Source: Tamarix chinensis
Lineage: Eukaryota; Streptophyta; Magnoliopsida; Caryophyllales; Tamaricaceae
Direction of reading: 5' to 3'
Assembly (NCBI GenBank): GCA_030549775.1
Contig: CM060175.1
Location: 98,571,470 to 98,635,469, forward strand
DNA length: 64,000 bases
Below are positions 37,843 to 51,529 of the stretch, piece by piece (the stretch's first letter is position 1; each line of letters begins with the position of its first letter). The translations under genes were made by a program, and so were the position numbers. The notes below the pieces were generated by a model, which made no database searches, was not told the origin of the DNA, and worked only from the letters and a program-made list of their open reading frames with translations.

Positions 37843-40800
37843 TCAAACCTTAACCTCTTTGCTAGCCGCAGCTGGATGGGCTTCCTTCTTCTCAGCATCC
37901 TCCCCGTCTTCATTTTCCTCATCATCCGCTTCATCAGCAAGCTTTGTAAGCTCTTCCTGAATTATGAACTTTATGAACAATTTTCTGGGCGCGAAATCCA
38001 TGTTGAATTGCTTGGCTGAGATAGGGTCCAGATGTTAGATCAACAACAATAACAGACATGACAAAATCTGACAGCTGTGTAGGATTAAAAGGCAGAAAGC
38101 AAAAACTATAAACTCCAAGACCATTTGAAAAGCAAAATTTTGATGACGAGCATATCAAAGTTTAAAGAATTTCGACGACTTAAATATTTTTCAGCAAATA
38201 GTAAAATGCCCCTGGTTTCAAAAGTAGCAACCATGATATCAAGAGGATTGCCGAACGATGTCTTTAGGAGATAAATACAAGAACCATACCAAGTAGCTTG
38301 AGAATGTCCGTGAAGGTAGCCTGCAATGTGAGATCGTCATGTCAGAACATACATCTAGGAATCAGACTAAAATCACCCAAAAAAAGTCATATCCAAGCCC
38401 TGCAATATTACTGGGCCACATCTAAATCATCGTTCATCAACAAATGATACAGAGAAGCTACTGAGGAGCACCGTGCAGCCAGGAATGTCATAACTGGTAA
38501 CAGAGCACTAACCAATACCTGTGGCATCAAATACAGTCCGCCTCATGCCTTGTTCACCCCTCCACCCCCCCCCCCAAAAAAAAAAACACCCAGCATATGG
38601 GTTACCCAGTCGATATAACTCTCCACAAAGAGGGCCAATGGCTCAGAGATCAGTGGAAATATAATATATAGTCACACTAAGAAACAGCCAAAAAGGGTGC
38701 ATCCATATGATCGCCACTAAAATGACTACTCCGTCCCTCTATTTCACAATATATGACATTTTTACTTGAAAACTAGTTTCAAAATATAATTTCTTTTAAT
38801 CAATGTAAGTTATTTTTAGTTTCAAACTATAAGGTATATTAGGAAATGTTAAATTTCCTACTATTCCTTTTATTCTCTCTTCATTAATTAATAATCAAGT
38901 TGTCAAAATATATTTATATGAGGGTATATTAGTCGTCTTAGGCATTATTTCCTAAAACTAAAAGTGACCTAAAAATATTGCTTTTTCCATCAATAATGAC
39001 CAACCAACAACAAAGTGAGAGGGAGGGGTGGAGGAAGGGGAGAGGATAGGAGGAACCAAGCCAACCACCTTTGTAAAGCATGATATGTTATCAAAATAAA
39101 AGAACAAAAAGCATGACGACCATCAGAAACCAAGCAAGGCTACACTAGATCATTTACAATAGGGCAATATCAGCTCAGTTGAGAATATCAGATTACAGAG
39201 CAGGATTAAACTATTCTTACCGTATTGAAGTCAACTTCTTTGAGAATGTTGCATACAGCATTCCTCAGTTCATCATCACTCGGTTCCTTTACTTTCCCCT
39301 TCGATTTGGCCACCTTTTTGCCTTCAGAGGAATAAAGAAAACATCAATAAAGTCCACACTGAATGGTTGACCACAAGCATGAAGTTTCTAGTGATCGATA
39401 ATAACTAGTGCTGGATTCAAATCACATATCAGAGTGAGAATACTAATATTAGCATCCCACTCAAAAGTAATCAATCAATCAAGACAACAAGCCCCTATTT
39501 TCCTAAGATCCAATAAGATGATAGTAACTATTATTATTATGTATAATTATATATAATAATATTTACAATAAAAAAATTATTATTTATAATAATAATAATA
39601 TTATCAATAAAAATAATAATATTTGTAACAGTAATAAACAATCAAACTAAAATTATATAATTAATAATAATATTACTATCATTATCTTTAGAAGCATCAA
39701 GGCTTAAGTACGGATGAGTATAAAGCTTAACAGAATTCCCCATGAGCAAATGTCTAAGACTAAAGTGCACAACAAAGACAGACAATGAGGTGTCCACATT
39801 GGCTAAAAATGAGGTGTCGGTCAAATCAGCTCTAGTTCATTAAGCTAATGCATTATACACACTGCACGGTAAGTAGTGCCATCTTCAAGTAGAACATAGA
39901 TGAACATGGAGATAATGACACTTAAGATACATCCCTATGCAGAATTGATCACAACAATACTAATGGATGTGTCTTACCAGACTTCTCCTTGGGAGCAGAT
40001 TTTTGTGAAGCTAGAGACTTTCCTTTGGTATTGTCTTCATTTTTCTTCTTCCTTGAGAAAACTTTGGGACTTGCATCCCGACCATCAATAACCTTTGAGG
40101 GCTTAGATGATTGTTTTTCTGGAGATTTAGGGAGAGACTTGGCCTTTTTTGAACCGCCGTTATCTTTTATTTTTGCTTTTCCGGCAGTTTCCTTCTTTAC
40201 AGATGACTTCTTGACACGTTGATTAGCTATTCCTTCATCATTTTCAGAACCATCTCCGGATTTCCCCGTCTTTTCCTTGCGCTTGAAGTCCTCAGATTTC
40301 TCCTCTTCACGTCCTTTTGGGAGACCATTGTCTTTTTCATCTTCTTCCTCCTCTTCTGAGTTATCAGTCTCTGAAGCACTCTGCTTTGCCTCTTTTTTAG
40401 ATGAATGAGCAGTCTTTTTACGACTCTGCAAGCATGGCAGGCAAAAATTATGAGGAAAAAATGTTTGAAAAGGATAGTATCATAGAACACATATCAGCAA
40501 CATCAAAACATCAATGCTTCCAATTTGTGTGCATTGAGAGTTAAATCATTGACATGAATATTTCACAAGCCCTCATGAAATGCAAAGACAGAGAATTCAA
40601 TCTAACAAATATAATGTTCATCCGCTTGCCAATATCCAAATGATGCCTTTCCATCAGTCATACAGATACCTTAACATGGAATCGATGGGTATACCTTATC
40701 AGATCGACTAGAAGAAGTTGGCCCAGATTTAGATCCACTTTCCTTAGCTTCCTTCTTACGCTTCTTCCCTTTGTTTGACTGAGTTGTGCAAGATATCAGC

Positions 40801-43800
40801 CGGTTAAGGTTCATAATAATTATTTTCATCATGAGGATCAAAAATGCCATAAATAAATGTCAGGCTATGGACCCGAACCTGATCTTTTTCTGAAAGCAAT
40901 TCAGTGGTGGTAGCATGTGGAGCCTCCAAAAATTCAGCCAGCTTTGCAATCATATCTTCCTGCAAGGTTATCAAAAATAATAGTAAAAAAATAAAAATAT
41001 ATTGTCAGAATCTGTGTTTATAGCACACATGGTGGTATGGTCGGTAAAACAGGATGAACACTAGATAGTAATAAATGCAAACTAAAAAAATAATCAATCT
41101 GAAGTATTGACAAATCATATGCATCAGAAATGGCTTGACAAACCTTTTTGGTCGTAGTCTTGGTGAATGATAGGTCAAGTAGATCACAGAGTTCCAACAA
41201 TTTCTCTTTCACACACTTGTCAAGCTTCTCCGTTATCTTCATCCTTTGTTTTTCCTGAAACATTGCAGTGTATATCAGCGATTCTCTTTGGGGGGGGCAC
41301 TGCTGCGTCATATGCTAGAGATTTAGGTTTACTGACGATTGTCCAAATCTGAGATATGTGGCAAGTCAAAGCAAATGTTTGGTAGAAGAAGAACAAGAAG
41401 CAATCGTGACATTCAATCAATTATTTTCAGCAAAATAAATTCATCAACAAGGACTTTTTACAACTCGGATCTGTGAACTGCTAATCAATGGAACACATCT
41501 AACTTTTGGGTATAAAACACATTCTTGAACATCAAAGGCTCTAACAATACCATCCTAAAAAGATCTAGTCAACCAAAGGAGTCTAGAGAATTCAAAAAAG
41601 TTTCAGCATATAAATTTAAATAACATAAGATCTCAGACACTTCTTATGTACAGGACGTGATTGTACCTCGTTTTCCCGCCAGACAAAGCCGGAGAACCGG
41701 GATATGTTACTCTTAACTTGAGCAGCCTGCATGACATAAGATCTCAGAGTCATAGCAGGAAAAAAAAAAATAGTAATAATATGATAAACTTTAATCTGAA
41801 GATGCAAAATCCTCCTTATTGGCTTCTGTTACTAAGGATGAAGGATAGCATTATTTAGTATGGGCAATGACAAGGCTCCAGGTCCGGATGGTTATAATAC
41901 ATATTTGTTCAAGGCTACCAGGCACATTACTGGAGAAGAAGTTCAACAAGCAATGAGGGATTTTGTTGTAACTCAGAGTTTGAATGTCACAGCTCTTAAC
42001 TTAATACCCAATATCCCAAATGCTGAATAGACAGGAGACAATAGGCCTACATCTTGATGCAATACAATTTATAAAGTTAGAGCTAAGGAGCTTGCTAATA
42101 ACATTCAACTTTACCTGCCAGACATTGTGGGGGAGGCTCAAGTTGCTATTGTGAAAGGTAGACACAAAGTTAATAACATCCTAATGGCCACTGAATTGGT
42201 TAGTGGTTATAACCAAAAACACCTCTCACCTAAATGTATGATTAAGTTGGATAAGAAAAAGGCTTATGATTGAATAAGCTGGCAGTTCTTGGAGCAAAAG
42301 TTACTGGGCCTTATTTTCCGTCTCCAGATTGTGAAAATTATCATAAATCATGTTACTAATCTCAGTTTTTCTTTGGTCCTCAATCGATTTTTGCACCAGC
42401 CTTTTAAAGCAAGAAAAGGATTGAGACAAGGTGATCCTATTTCACCTTATCTCTTTGTCCTTGTTATGAAGTACCTGAACAGGCTGCTCAATTCAGTATG
42501 GGAGAATCCTCAATTCTTTTATCTGCATGACTTTTTTTTTTGTCCATGAGATACATAATCCATCAAGACCTTGCTTGACATTTTCTTCACCTTCTCTGAT
42601 ATCTCTGGTTTACAGCTTAATGCAGCAAAGAGCAATATTTTTTATGGAGGTGATGTGACACCAGGTGTACCAACATTTTTACATACAAAAGGGCTCTCTG
42701 CCAGTCAGGTGTTTAGGTCTCCCACTGGTTGGAAGGAGACTAAAGTCAATGAATATCAACCCCTTATTGACAGATTCATGGCCATAATAACAGTATGGCA
42801 AAGCAAGCTTTTAAGCATTGCAGGAAGGCTTCGACTAATTAGATCTTTTCTTCTTAGCATTCAAGCGTATTGGAGCCTTATGTATCTACTCCCCAAACAG
42901 GTAATCCGCACTATTAATGTTATGTGCCGAGCCTTCTTGTGGTCAGGCAGTCATCTCAATACGAAGAGGAATCCTGTAGCTTGGCAACAAATCATTATTG
43001 ATTTAGAATGGTGGAACATGAAAACAATGGGGAAGCTTCCGTGGAATTTGCATACAAAGGAGGATGGGTCCATTCCTACTCCATTAAATATAGAACTATA
43101 TGGGAGGTGCAGTGCACTGCTACTGTTTCATGGAGTTTAAGAAGGCTGCTTAGCCTGGGGAAAATGTTCTACCAATTATTGCATACTCTCGAAGGACAGC
43201 AGATCTATATTTATGATCAGTATAATATTGCTAAGGCTTATGAGGCAATAAGACCAAGAGGAGATAAGGTGAACCGATAAAAAGTGGTATGGAACCCAAT
43301 CTCTTTACCGAGGCAACAACTCCATTTATGGTTTGTTGCTCATCAAAGGCTCTTTACCAAGGATCAAATGATTCGAATAGGTATGACAGTGGAACCTAGA
43401 TGCCCATAATGTATGCTGCATGATGAATCTATACAACATCTTTTCTTTTAATGTGACTGCTCGAAGTAAATCTGGGAAGCTCTCATAAGGGGATTTGGTT
43501 GCACTCATCAAGCTCCTGAACTCCACAAGGTGTTTAGGAGACTGAAAAGAAGAGGTTGAGGTCCACCATGTAGATCACAAGTTTCGAGATATTTACTAGC
43601 TTCTGCCACATATCATATTTGGTTGGAACAGAACCAAAGCCTTTTTCAGAACAAGAAGAGAATGCCATCTCAAATCACACGAACCATAATCAAAGAGATA
43701 GCAACTCGAATAGAGAATAAGAACTAGTTAATCTTGTAAATGCCAATTCTGTTAGTTAGACTAGTCCCTATGGTTTATAGCTTTGGGATCAGTGGTTTTT

Positions 43801-46800
43801 GTCTCGTACAAACAATTTGACATCTACAATATACTATTTATCAACAAAAAAACCTTAATCTGAAGATTATGACATTTGATTTCAAAGGTGAGTCATCATC
43901 ACCACATCAAATATATTAACCACCCAGAAATTTATCACCTCGACCAGCATGGAGCAGCATAGAAGAGAAGTTTTCGACTGGCATTCTTCTTGGGAATTGC
44001 CACAAGAAAGAAGCAATTCACCATACCACTCAGCAGACATGAAATTTTTTTCATAAAGCAGCAGCATTGCTGACATAAGAAGTAAAACTTTAAAAACAGA
44101 TTGGAGGTTATAAGTATGAGCCATACATTCCACGGAGATCAATCTTTGCCTGCTAGGCAACAGGATATCAAGTTACAATTTGTTCTCAATCCACAAGCCC
44201 ATTTACTCATGTTCTGACATCAATGACTTCAAAACTGTCACAATGTACAACTTGCAAGACTCAGAGATCAGGATGGAATGCATAATGGCCACTTTTCTTT
44301 TCCATTCCTAAATTAAGTATATTTGGCTTCTTTTAATAAGCAAATTATTTTCAAATTATTACTTCAACCAGCTGACGTAACCCCTTTTATTGGGGAAAAG
44401 TTCAAAACTATTGCCACCTATTATCCTAATGCAATACAAAGTGTTTTGAAACCAATAAACAAAAATCAAGAAACATACCTCAAATTTGTTGATATACATC
44501 ATTTTTGGAGAATATATTACCAATGGAGTGAATGAAATGAATATATTACCAATGGAGCCCCAGTAAAACAGAGACATTTAAGGAACATCTGGAGTAAATG
44601 AAATGAATGGAAACAAGAAAGAAGGAACATATTGAAGTTGTGTGAAGCAGTATAAAATACAAAATATTGATATATGTCATAAGGTTGATCAGTCATGATC
44701 CACGCCTTAAAGCAATAGATAGGGAAATCAAGATAAAAGCATCTTAAAGTATGTTTCACTAACAAGTAACAGCCAAACGTATTAACTGATCCTGATAACA
44801 CTGCACCACAATTTTTTATCACAGGAAAAACTTAATACATGAATATATGTGAGCTGAAAGAACACGGAGAGATCAATTTGATGTAACTTCACCTCAGACT
44901 GTAGAATGGGATCATTGATTAAGTAATAATAATAGCCAAATCACTGTACCTTTCCTCTTCTTGCAAAGAGAATAGTATGTAGCAACTTCAACGTATCTTC
45001 ATTCTTCTTTTTTGACAGCTTGTATGCAACTGCAGTTCACAGATTACAGCACAGGTAATGAACATAGAGGTATTTCTTTACAAAAAAAAAAAAGGCTGGA
45101 TCAAAAATATTGTAAGATGAAATGAACACCAAAAATAAGATAAGGGCCAAACAAGAAGGTTATCACTGCTGGCAAGACTCTTGAATTCACACTCACGGTA
45201 GGTCCAATGTATCCTTTTATCACATGATATAAGCTTTTATCCCCCACCATCTCATAATTAGGTACTACTACAACTGCAAAGCAAAATTACAGAGGGACTT
45301 ATTTCTACTAAATCGTATTAACACAGCCCAGCTGCAGTTCATTCTATATCTCCTCTTGGTTGCCTTTTTCATCCAGCTCAAAGAGTTGCGACGTGAGCAG
45401 TGGCAGATTCAAAGTTGTGGATAAAAATAAAATAAAATTAACAAAGAGAATAAAATAATTTGTATTGATATTTTTTGGTACTTTAATATTATAATTTTTC
45501 ATTTTAGCATTACTTTCATACTAAGTTAGGATTTAAAAAACGAATAATAAAATTAACACTTTTACATAGTTATTGGTCACAATTTTTTTTTAAAGGAAAA
45601 AAAAACAATATACTTTAAGTGGCACCAAGTAGGACTTGAACCATTGTCAACTACAATGTAATTACTAAAGCCAACACAATACGCCAATGTGTAAATTCAT
45701 TTTTAATCATTCTGAAGCTCACTATTTATTTAGTAAACTAAAAACTAAAAGAGTGCACCACCAGATAGGATTTAAACACACGTTTGAAAAGTCAACGAGT
45801 GCACTAGACCACTATGCTATCAAGCAATATTTTTTTTCTCATGCATTACCCATACTTATGCCAGCTTTAATGGCATCCGGTGAAGCCATCAAAAGGGTCT
45901 GCCTCCACTCCTGCATGTGAGGGGTTACAGAGTAGATGTTTACATTTATTAGAACATGATCGACCTAAGACCAATTCCACAGCTTTGACTTTTCTGAGAC
46001 ATCTCTTCCCTTTTAACTTTTTCACTCACTTAAGTAGGCAAATTGTAGGTAACCCCTCATCTCCTCAATCAAGTTCTAGGAGTCATAAACTTCATATTCC
46101 TTTCAAGATCAAAATATAACAAAAGGAAGCAGGAATCTCATTGAAGTGAGTTGAGCATAATCTACATGGAACCAGCAAACTGCTAGAGCATAATCCCTCA
46201 AAGCAGTAGTAGGCAATGGATAGAACAAGGGCTTGTTCTACTCAGCTTATTCTTGGACTTATCCAGCAAATTTTTGATAACAAAAACAATATAAAATTAA
46301 TGATAATAATTACAATAATAATAGTAACATTAACAGTAGTAATAATACTAATCAGAAAAATATCAATTATGGCAATAAAAATAGTAAAACAATAATAATA
46401 ACTCATTAAGAAATTTAGATTAGATTTAGATCAGCAAAAATCAAACGAAGCAAAAATGCCCTATATGTGGAGATAACAAATTTCAATCCCACTTACTTCA
46501 GTCACCTACAAAATCTACACGCCCTCATAAGAATTACACAATAGTTTAATGAGTGAGCACCCTTGGCTTTGGGAATAATGGATTGAAGAGATAAGATTCA
46601 AGTTTCACCTTCATACTCTCATGATAAGAACATATCTAGCAAAGATGAATCAGATTAGGACATTTCAATCGAGGTTAAGCAGCATTGGAGACACCAAACA
46701 TCAAAAATGTGAATGGGGACAGGGAAACATGAAAAATACTTGGGAAAAATTAAAATAGGTATCTTCAAATACTGTTTACCCTAAACATTATAAAAATTAT

Positions 46801-48042
46801 ATTAATCAAAATTAAAAATCAATAAAATCAACCATTTGTTAGAGTTTCAATACTTCTGCAACTAGAGAAGAGATCTAAAATTTAAGAAAAATGAGCAGCT
46901 GTTAATCCACCAGTAGAAGAAATTGCAGACCAGAGCAGCGGCACCTCAAATCTGTTCTTACTATTAGGCTTGTGTTTAAATAATCTCAATACACATACGT
47001 AAGCAGTGATGTCAGTTTTCAATCATCCACTTGAACAGAGAAACCCAATCAAAAGAATTAATTATGTGTTTTGAAGCAGCATCAATGAAGCTGTTTACAA
47101 TCGTGGGAAGTTTTGGGTATAAAACTATACAGGCCTCACACATAACATTTCCATATATCACAGATTCCAACTGCTGCAAAGATGTATATCAGTGTTTGAA
47201 AGGGGCTAAGGCACACAAGGGATCCTGGATTTAGGTGCTAGGCACAAGCCAAGGTAAAGTGAGCCACCAATATTATTAGTATTTGATATGTATCCAACTA
47301 ACTTTAATTATTATTTGAGTAGTTTTCCAACTAATTGTGATATATTAACTGCATTTAACTATTTTTCCTTTTCTGTAGTTGATTAGGAAAAATAAGAAAG
47401 CTGATGTAGCTGACGATTGCGACTGTTGGAAAATGATGTAGCTGATGACTGTAATGATATTAGATAATTAGTAATCCCATATGATGCAATCACCGGACCT
47501 AAATACTAATAAAATTAAGTGTTGGCCCACATAGGCAGCCACCCGACCCACATTGGGTTAGTTGGATTGTTGCCTATGCAGTCCCTTAATCTCTACAATT
47601 AGCAATATATTATTAGATAATCGGTAATCCCATATGAAGCAATCACCAGACCTAAATGCTAATAAAATTAAGTACTGGCCTACATAGGCAGCCACCCGAC
47701 CCACATTGGGTTAGTTGGATCTTTGCCTATGCAGTCCCTTAATCTCTACAATTAGCAATAATTACAGCTGATAGGAGCTTAGGATAATTTGTAACATTTT
47801 ATATTTATTCTTTTATTACCTGTAGTTGGGCCATTTATGTTGTTTAATATGTTGGGCCAGATCCATATACCTATTTCATTTAGTAGGATAAATGGTAATA
47901 AGCTAGACTATTGATAAGCCCGACCTGATTGTCAATAAGGTAGGGTTTCAGGCACTTATATAAATACCCTCATATACACTGTAAATGGAACTTTCGTTGG
48001 TTGATACTGTGAATAATACATTCTCTCTTTTCTTCTATCAGT

Positions 48043-48078
<36 letters not shown>

Positions 48079-50094
48079 ACTCGCTTTCACTCTCGCACTC
48101 TGTTCTCTTTCGCTCTGCAAATCTCTTATTCTGAATATCTCAGACACCGTTGATTTTCTTTCAATCGTGCCCTCAGGTTTCGATCTTCCCTTGATAATCT
48201 TTATCATTGGCTAATCTAGATCGAGTTTTTTCGATTATATCTTTACGCTGTTTAACAGTCGTTTTCTGAGTTTGCTTCGTTGAGTTTATTCTCGAACTCT
48301 GCCTTAGAGTCCGTTAGTATTGCTTTTGATCTTCCTAAAAATATGTAAATTTTTCTTTCCATCCTGTAGTGAATAACTTCCTTTCCTTTCCCCTCAAAAT
48401 TATGTCTATTGGTTTCCATAACCTTCTTTCCCTCTCCCTTTCTTTCCTACATGAGATTTACTTACTATATTTATGAAAATTAAGCCTTAATATAGCTAGT
48501 CAGAGTTTTCTTCATTGTAGTATATATGTTTCTTTCTTTTTCCATTCAAAATTGTCCATCGGTCTAGCTATGACCCTTTTTCCCTCCTCCCTTTCCTTCC
48601 CAACATGAGAGTTAATTTGATTACGGAATTTTTTGAATGAAATTAAAAATCAAAAATAGCTATGTTTCAACAAAGTGTGCACACCTTAGAGTCTTGTGCC
48701 ATATCGCCTCACCTAGGATAAAAAATGCCAAAGCATGCCTTTTCAAATACTGGTGCATTTGAGATCTCCATTCCCCAAACTCTCTTGCTTGGCAAGCAGG
48801 CCTATAATTTCCTTATGTATATCCCAACTTAATAAAATATATTCAAAAATCTATTCTTACCATTAGTACATGAATACGTGTCACTGTCATACTTCCAAGA
48901 GTTTTGCTTATGGCCACATTTTAAATGTGTTTTTGACTTCACTTCCCAATCAAATTCTATATTTTTCAAGCTCTGTTGCGCTCTCCATTATAAAGTTCCA
49001 AGCAATATTTTAAAAGATAATAAAAGTATAATGAGTAAATATGTTTAAACGCACAAGGCATACAAATATGTCATGAGTTATCTGACAAATTTCTTACAGA
49101 TGTGGCAAATTGACTGAATTGATGTTCTAATTAAGACAAACAAGTTCAAGAAGAAAAAAGATGTGCAATCATAGTTCTTGCAAATCAACATTGCAATATA
49201 CCTTATTCAATGTATTACAGCAAAATATAAAGACATACAAAATACATACTCATACAGCATCATTCAATCAATCTAGAATTTAAAGTAAATGCATAAAGTA
49301 GGAGGGGTAGGCAAGTAACATAAAATAGGTAGCATACCATTGGGAATATCTTTCAGTGCAGTTCCCCGACCCTGCATTTTTAAGCAAAATATGAACTAGG
49401 ATATGGCTAGATAAGTATTGAACAATAAAATGAAAGATATGGTTTATACAACAAATACCTTTTCAATATGGAATTCTCTCCCTGCATCTTTGTCAATAGA
49501 AGCAACTAATCTTTCAACAGATTTTCGCTCACGCACAGGGCGATTCGTTGCAGCCGGTGTCCTCTGATCAGGCTCACTTTTCTCTTTTACCTTCTTATTC
49601 ACAGTCCCTAAATCACCAGTGTTCCTCCCTCTTGCACGCTTCCTTGATCCACTCTTGCTCTCTTTCACCTTGATTGTTTCCTCCTCTTTTCGTTTCACAC
49701 TGTCATCATCCTCGACAAACTCATCAATTTTCTCCTTCTCCCCTTCAGGTTCATTCTTCTCATCATCATTCAAAGTCTTTTCCTCCTCCATTGGCTCAGG
49801 TTTGTTTTCTTCCTTAACCTCTTTATCTACAGGTCCCTTTTCATTTCTCTCCTCATCCATAGACTCAGGTTTGTCTTCTTTCTTCACTTCATCATCTTCT
49901 CGTACCTTTTCTGCCTCCTTTTCTTTCATCTTATCGACTTCAACTTTGTCCTTGTTTTTGCTATCACCTTTCAACTCTTTTACTCCATTATTCACCTCTT
50001 TTTTCTTGGACGCATTTTCAACAGATTTTGTTGGCAAATTATCCCCATTACTCATTACCTCCGGAGCATTTGTCTTTACATCTTCTGTGCCCAT
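37843..50094 (-). CDS. DEK: DEK domain-containing chromatin-associated protein (12-exon gene)
   Basis: Spliced coding exons, read on the minus strand, are 50094-49459, 49371-49338, 45029-44950, 41726-41667, 41254-41144, 40959-40879, 40778-40695, 40425-39978, 39321-39221, 38320-38290 and 38015-37843 (eleven coding exons; one more non-coding exon upstream). Every junction has GT/AG and the phases join cleanly to 612 residues plus TGA. Residues 1-200 are Lys/Glu-rich, disordered, with a basic RKRARGR patch. Residues about 200-335 are the conserved DEK region (RPVRERKSVERLV, LKDIPNVAYKLSKKK, LLHTILFARRGK, SRFSGFVW, KEKLDKCVKEKL-like). Residues 335-515 are basic and acidic low-complexity. Residues about 520-580 are the DEK C-terminal domain (NAVCNILKEVDFNTATFTDI, then LAKQFNMDFAPRKL), a DNA-binding winged-helix-like fold, followed by an acidic tail. 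Plant DEK3/DEK4-type proteins bind chromatin and affect nucleosome occupancy and transcription; a nuclear role is inferred by family. Large introns (3.2 and 4.3 kb) hold transposon insertions. Confidence 0.9.
38727..39020. mobile_element. Possible Stowaway-like MITE in a DEK intron
   Basis: TACTCCGTCCCTCTATTTCA at 38726-38745 closely resembles the Stowaway (Tc1/mariner) terminal repeat CTCCCTCCGTCCC next to a TA target. The opposite end is not clear; GAGAGGGAGGGG at about 39017-39028 could be a degraded partner. If real, the element is about 290 bp. It does not touch exons 39221-39321 or 38290-38320. Confidence 0.4.
41804..43854 (+). mobile_element. 5'-truncated LINE (L1-type), antisense in a DEK intron
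   Basis: Flanked by the perfect 13-bp target duplication TTAATCTGAAGAT (41791-41803 and 43855-43867) with a short A-rich tail just before the right copy. Translation in several frames gives plant L1 reverse transcriptase: MGNDKAPGPDGYNTYLFKA, then IVKGRHKVNNILMA, then KARKGLRQGDPISPYLFVLV, then SGLQLNAAKSNIFYGG, then AGRLRLIRSFLLSIQAYWS, and a zf-RVT domain near 43285-43480 (C...C...HLFF). The FADD catalytic box expected between about 42530 and 42580 is missing, and there are several stops and frameshifts, so it is dead. The insertion is wholly inside the intron 41727-44949 and antisense to the gene, leaving splicing sites intact. Confidence 0.93.
45618..45830 (-). repeat. Two diverged tRNA-like (SINE- or DNA-element-like) units in a DEK intron
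   Basis: On the minus strand, one unit has TGGCGTATTGTGTTGG followed about 30 bases later by GGTTCAAGTCCTACTTGGTG. The other has TAGCATAGTGGTCTAGTGCA followed by GTTTAAATCCTATCTGGTGG. The two align with each other over about 70 bp. Both resemble the A and B boxes of RNA polymerase III promoters, though neither folds into a normal tRNA. They could be remains of a SINE or part of a DNA transposon. Confidence 0.4.
47458..47760 (+). repeat. 153-bp tandem duplication in a DEK intron
   Basis: Units at 47458-47610 and 47611-47760 share TATTAGATAAT, CATAGGCAGCCACCCGACCC and CCCTTAATCTCTACAATTAG with few differences. They are part of the LTR-like segment. Confidence 0.93.
48044..48074. repeat. (CT)n microsatellite
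   Basis: A pure CT run of about 31 bases, followed by CACTCACTCGC, inside the LTR-like segment of the DEK intron. Confidence 0.95.
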
Positions 50095-51529
50095 AATTAA
50101 ACAAGTTCAATTTCTCACAAAAAAGAACCTCATGCAGCTTCTGATCCTGAAAATAAAAGCATCAACCTGGCTGAACAAATAGTTATGGTTTGGATGTGTT
50201 GAGACAGATCTCCCCTCCCTTTTTCTCCTTCTTCAAATGAACACAGTCCAAAGTGTAAAAATAACTACAAAAGGAAGCTTATTTGACAAGCCAACAATCA
50301 GTTCCACAAAATCAGCAAAGAGTGAATGCACCAAATCATAATATATAACTATTACGCTGCATGAGTCCAGATATTTGATTGAAATAAAACATAAATGAAG
50401 GAAATCAGATATCATAACCTGATTTTCAACATCAGTTAATAATCTGCACAATTATACCAACGAATACGCTGATAATGGCATGAGCAGCATGGAGTAAATT
50501 TACATCTTAGAATCACTCTATGGTTGAATATATGGCAAGAAAATCAAAGTAAATACTTGACAAATCCAAAACCTGAATAAGCAAAACATCTAAGATTCTG
50601 ATACCAAGCCTCACTCTTGGCAAGATCCCTAATAATTAAGCTAAAATCTATGTGGCTGTCAAAGCTAGACTGCTAGAGAACACTAAATCTGGCTAACTAC
50701 TACAATGGATACGCCGACATAGAGCGTTGCAGCCTAAAAAAATATTACTACACTAAACTGAACAATTCTTCCATTAAGTGGCGTCAAAAAAAGTCATTAA
50801 TGTTCATAATGTAAACAACCTAGATGAGTAAAAATGTACAGAAAGGTGATCTTTCTTTGAGAGATGGACAATAATTCTGCCAAATTACATGACATCATCC
50901 CCTAATAATCATTTAAACAGCGACATACTGGTCAAAATGGGGCAACACTGCCGATAATTTAGTTAATAATCAAGCATGCATATTTCTACCCCCAAAAATG
51001 TCCCTAACCACCATTTATAAGGAAGGGGACCAAATAATTCTTCAATTAAATTAAGGATTGTAAGGCAGATGCGTAGGCAAAAAGAACAGAACCTAGATGA
51101 TCCAATCAAGAAACAGGAAGCACAGACAGACACAGAGAGAGCTGCCCCCGAGAAATGATCAACGGATACACAAATTTCACCAGAGGATCCGCAACAGTAA
51201 GGTGAATAAGTACGTACGAATAACACATATACAACAATCTATATCCCCTCAAACAGATTGTTAAAATCAAAACCCTAATTCTGGATTTCAAACATCTTAA
51301 CTACAGTCATGCAGAGAAGAACAAAGAAACATAAAAGCAACCTTAGCAACCACAGTGACTGAATTCGCTCAATTTTTATCAAAGTAGAACCAAGACCTGA
51401 GTTGAAAAAGAGCAGATTTGGAGATCAACTATGAACAACAATAGCCAAAATTAAGATCAAATAATATGATAAGACTAGGGAAACAAGGATGAAGTTTGAA
51501 AAAATTAACAGCTTAAGCAGAATTGATAC

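Larger units (their letters stand above)
47424..48260 (+). mobile_element. Possible copia-type solo LTR in a DEK intron
   Basis: TGTTGGAAAATGATGTAGC at the left, a TATA box (CTTATATAAATACCC at about 47957), a downstream leader-like CT stretch and GTTTAACA at about 48250 give the look of a Ty1/copia LTR. I found no convincing target duplication, so the ends are guesses and the call is tentative. It lies in the 4.3-kb intron between the exons at 49338 and 45029. Confidence 0.3.

Noticed and set aside
37740..37940. 66-codon basic minus-strand frame (MLMKRMMRKMKTG...)
   Set aside because: It overlaps the last DEK exon in another frame; the DEK frame ends at 37843-37845 after a conserved C-terminal domain.
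44101..44152. Possible extra DEK exon between TAGCAG and the following GTATGG-like site
   Set aside because: The exon at 44950-45029 (…LFARRGK) joins in phase to 41667-41726 (AAQVKSN…) exactly as expected from plant DEK proteins; an extra exon would disturb this.
45618..45690. A functional tRNA gene on the minus strand
   Set aside because: Only A/B-box-like words are present; no acceptor stem or cloverleaf could be formed by eye, and a second diverged copy nearby points to a repeat.
49619..50182. 187-codon Ser/Phe-rich plus-strand frame
   Set aside because: Antisense shadow of the Lys/Glu-rich second exon of the DEK gene, which has good splice sites and a conserved DEK domain downstream.
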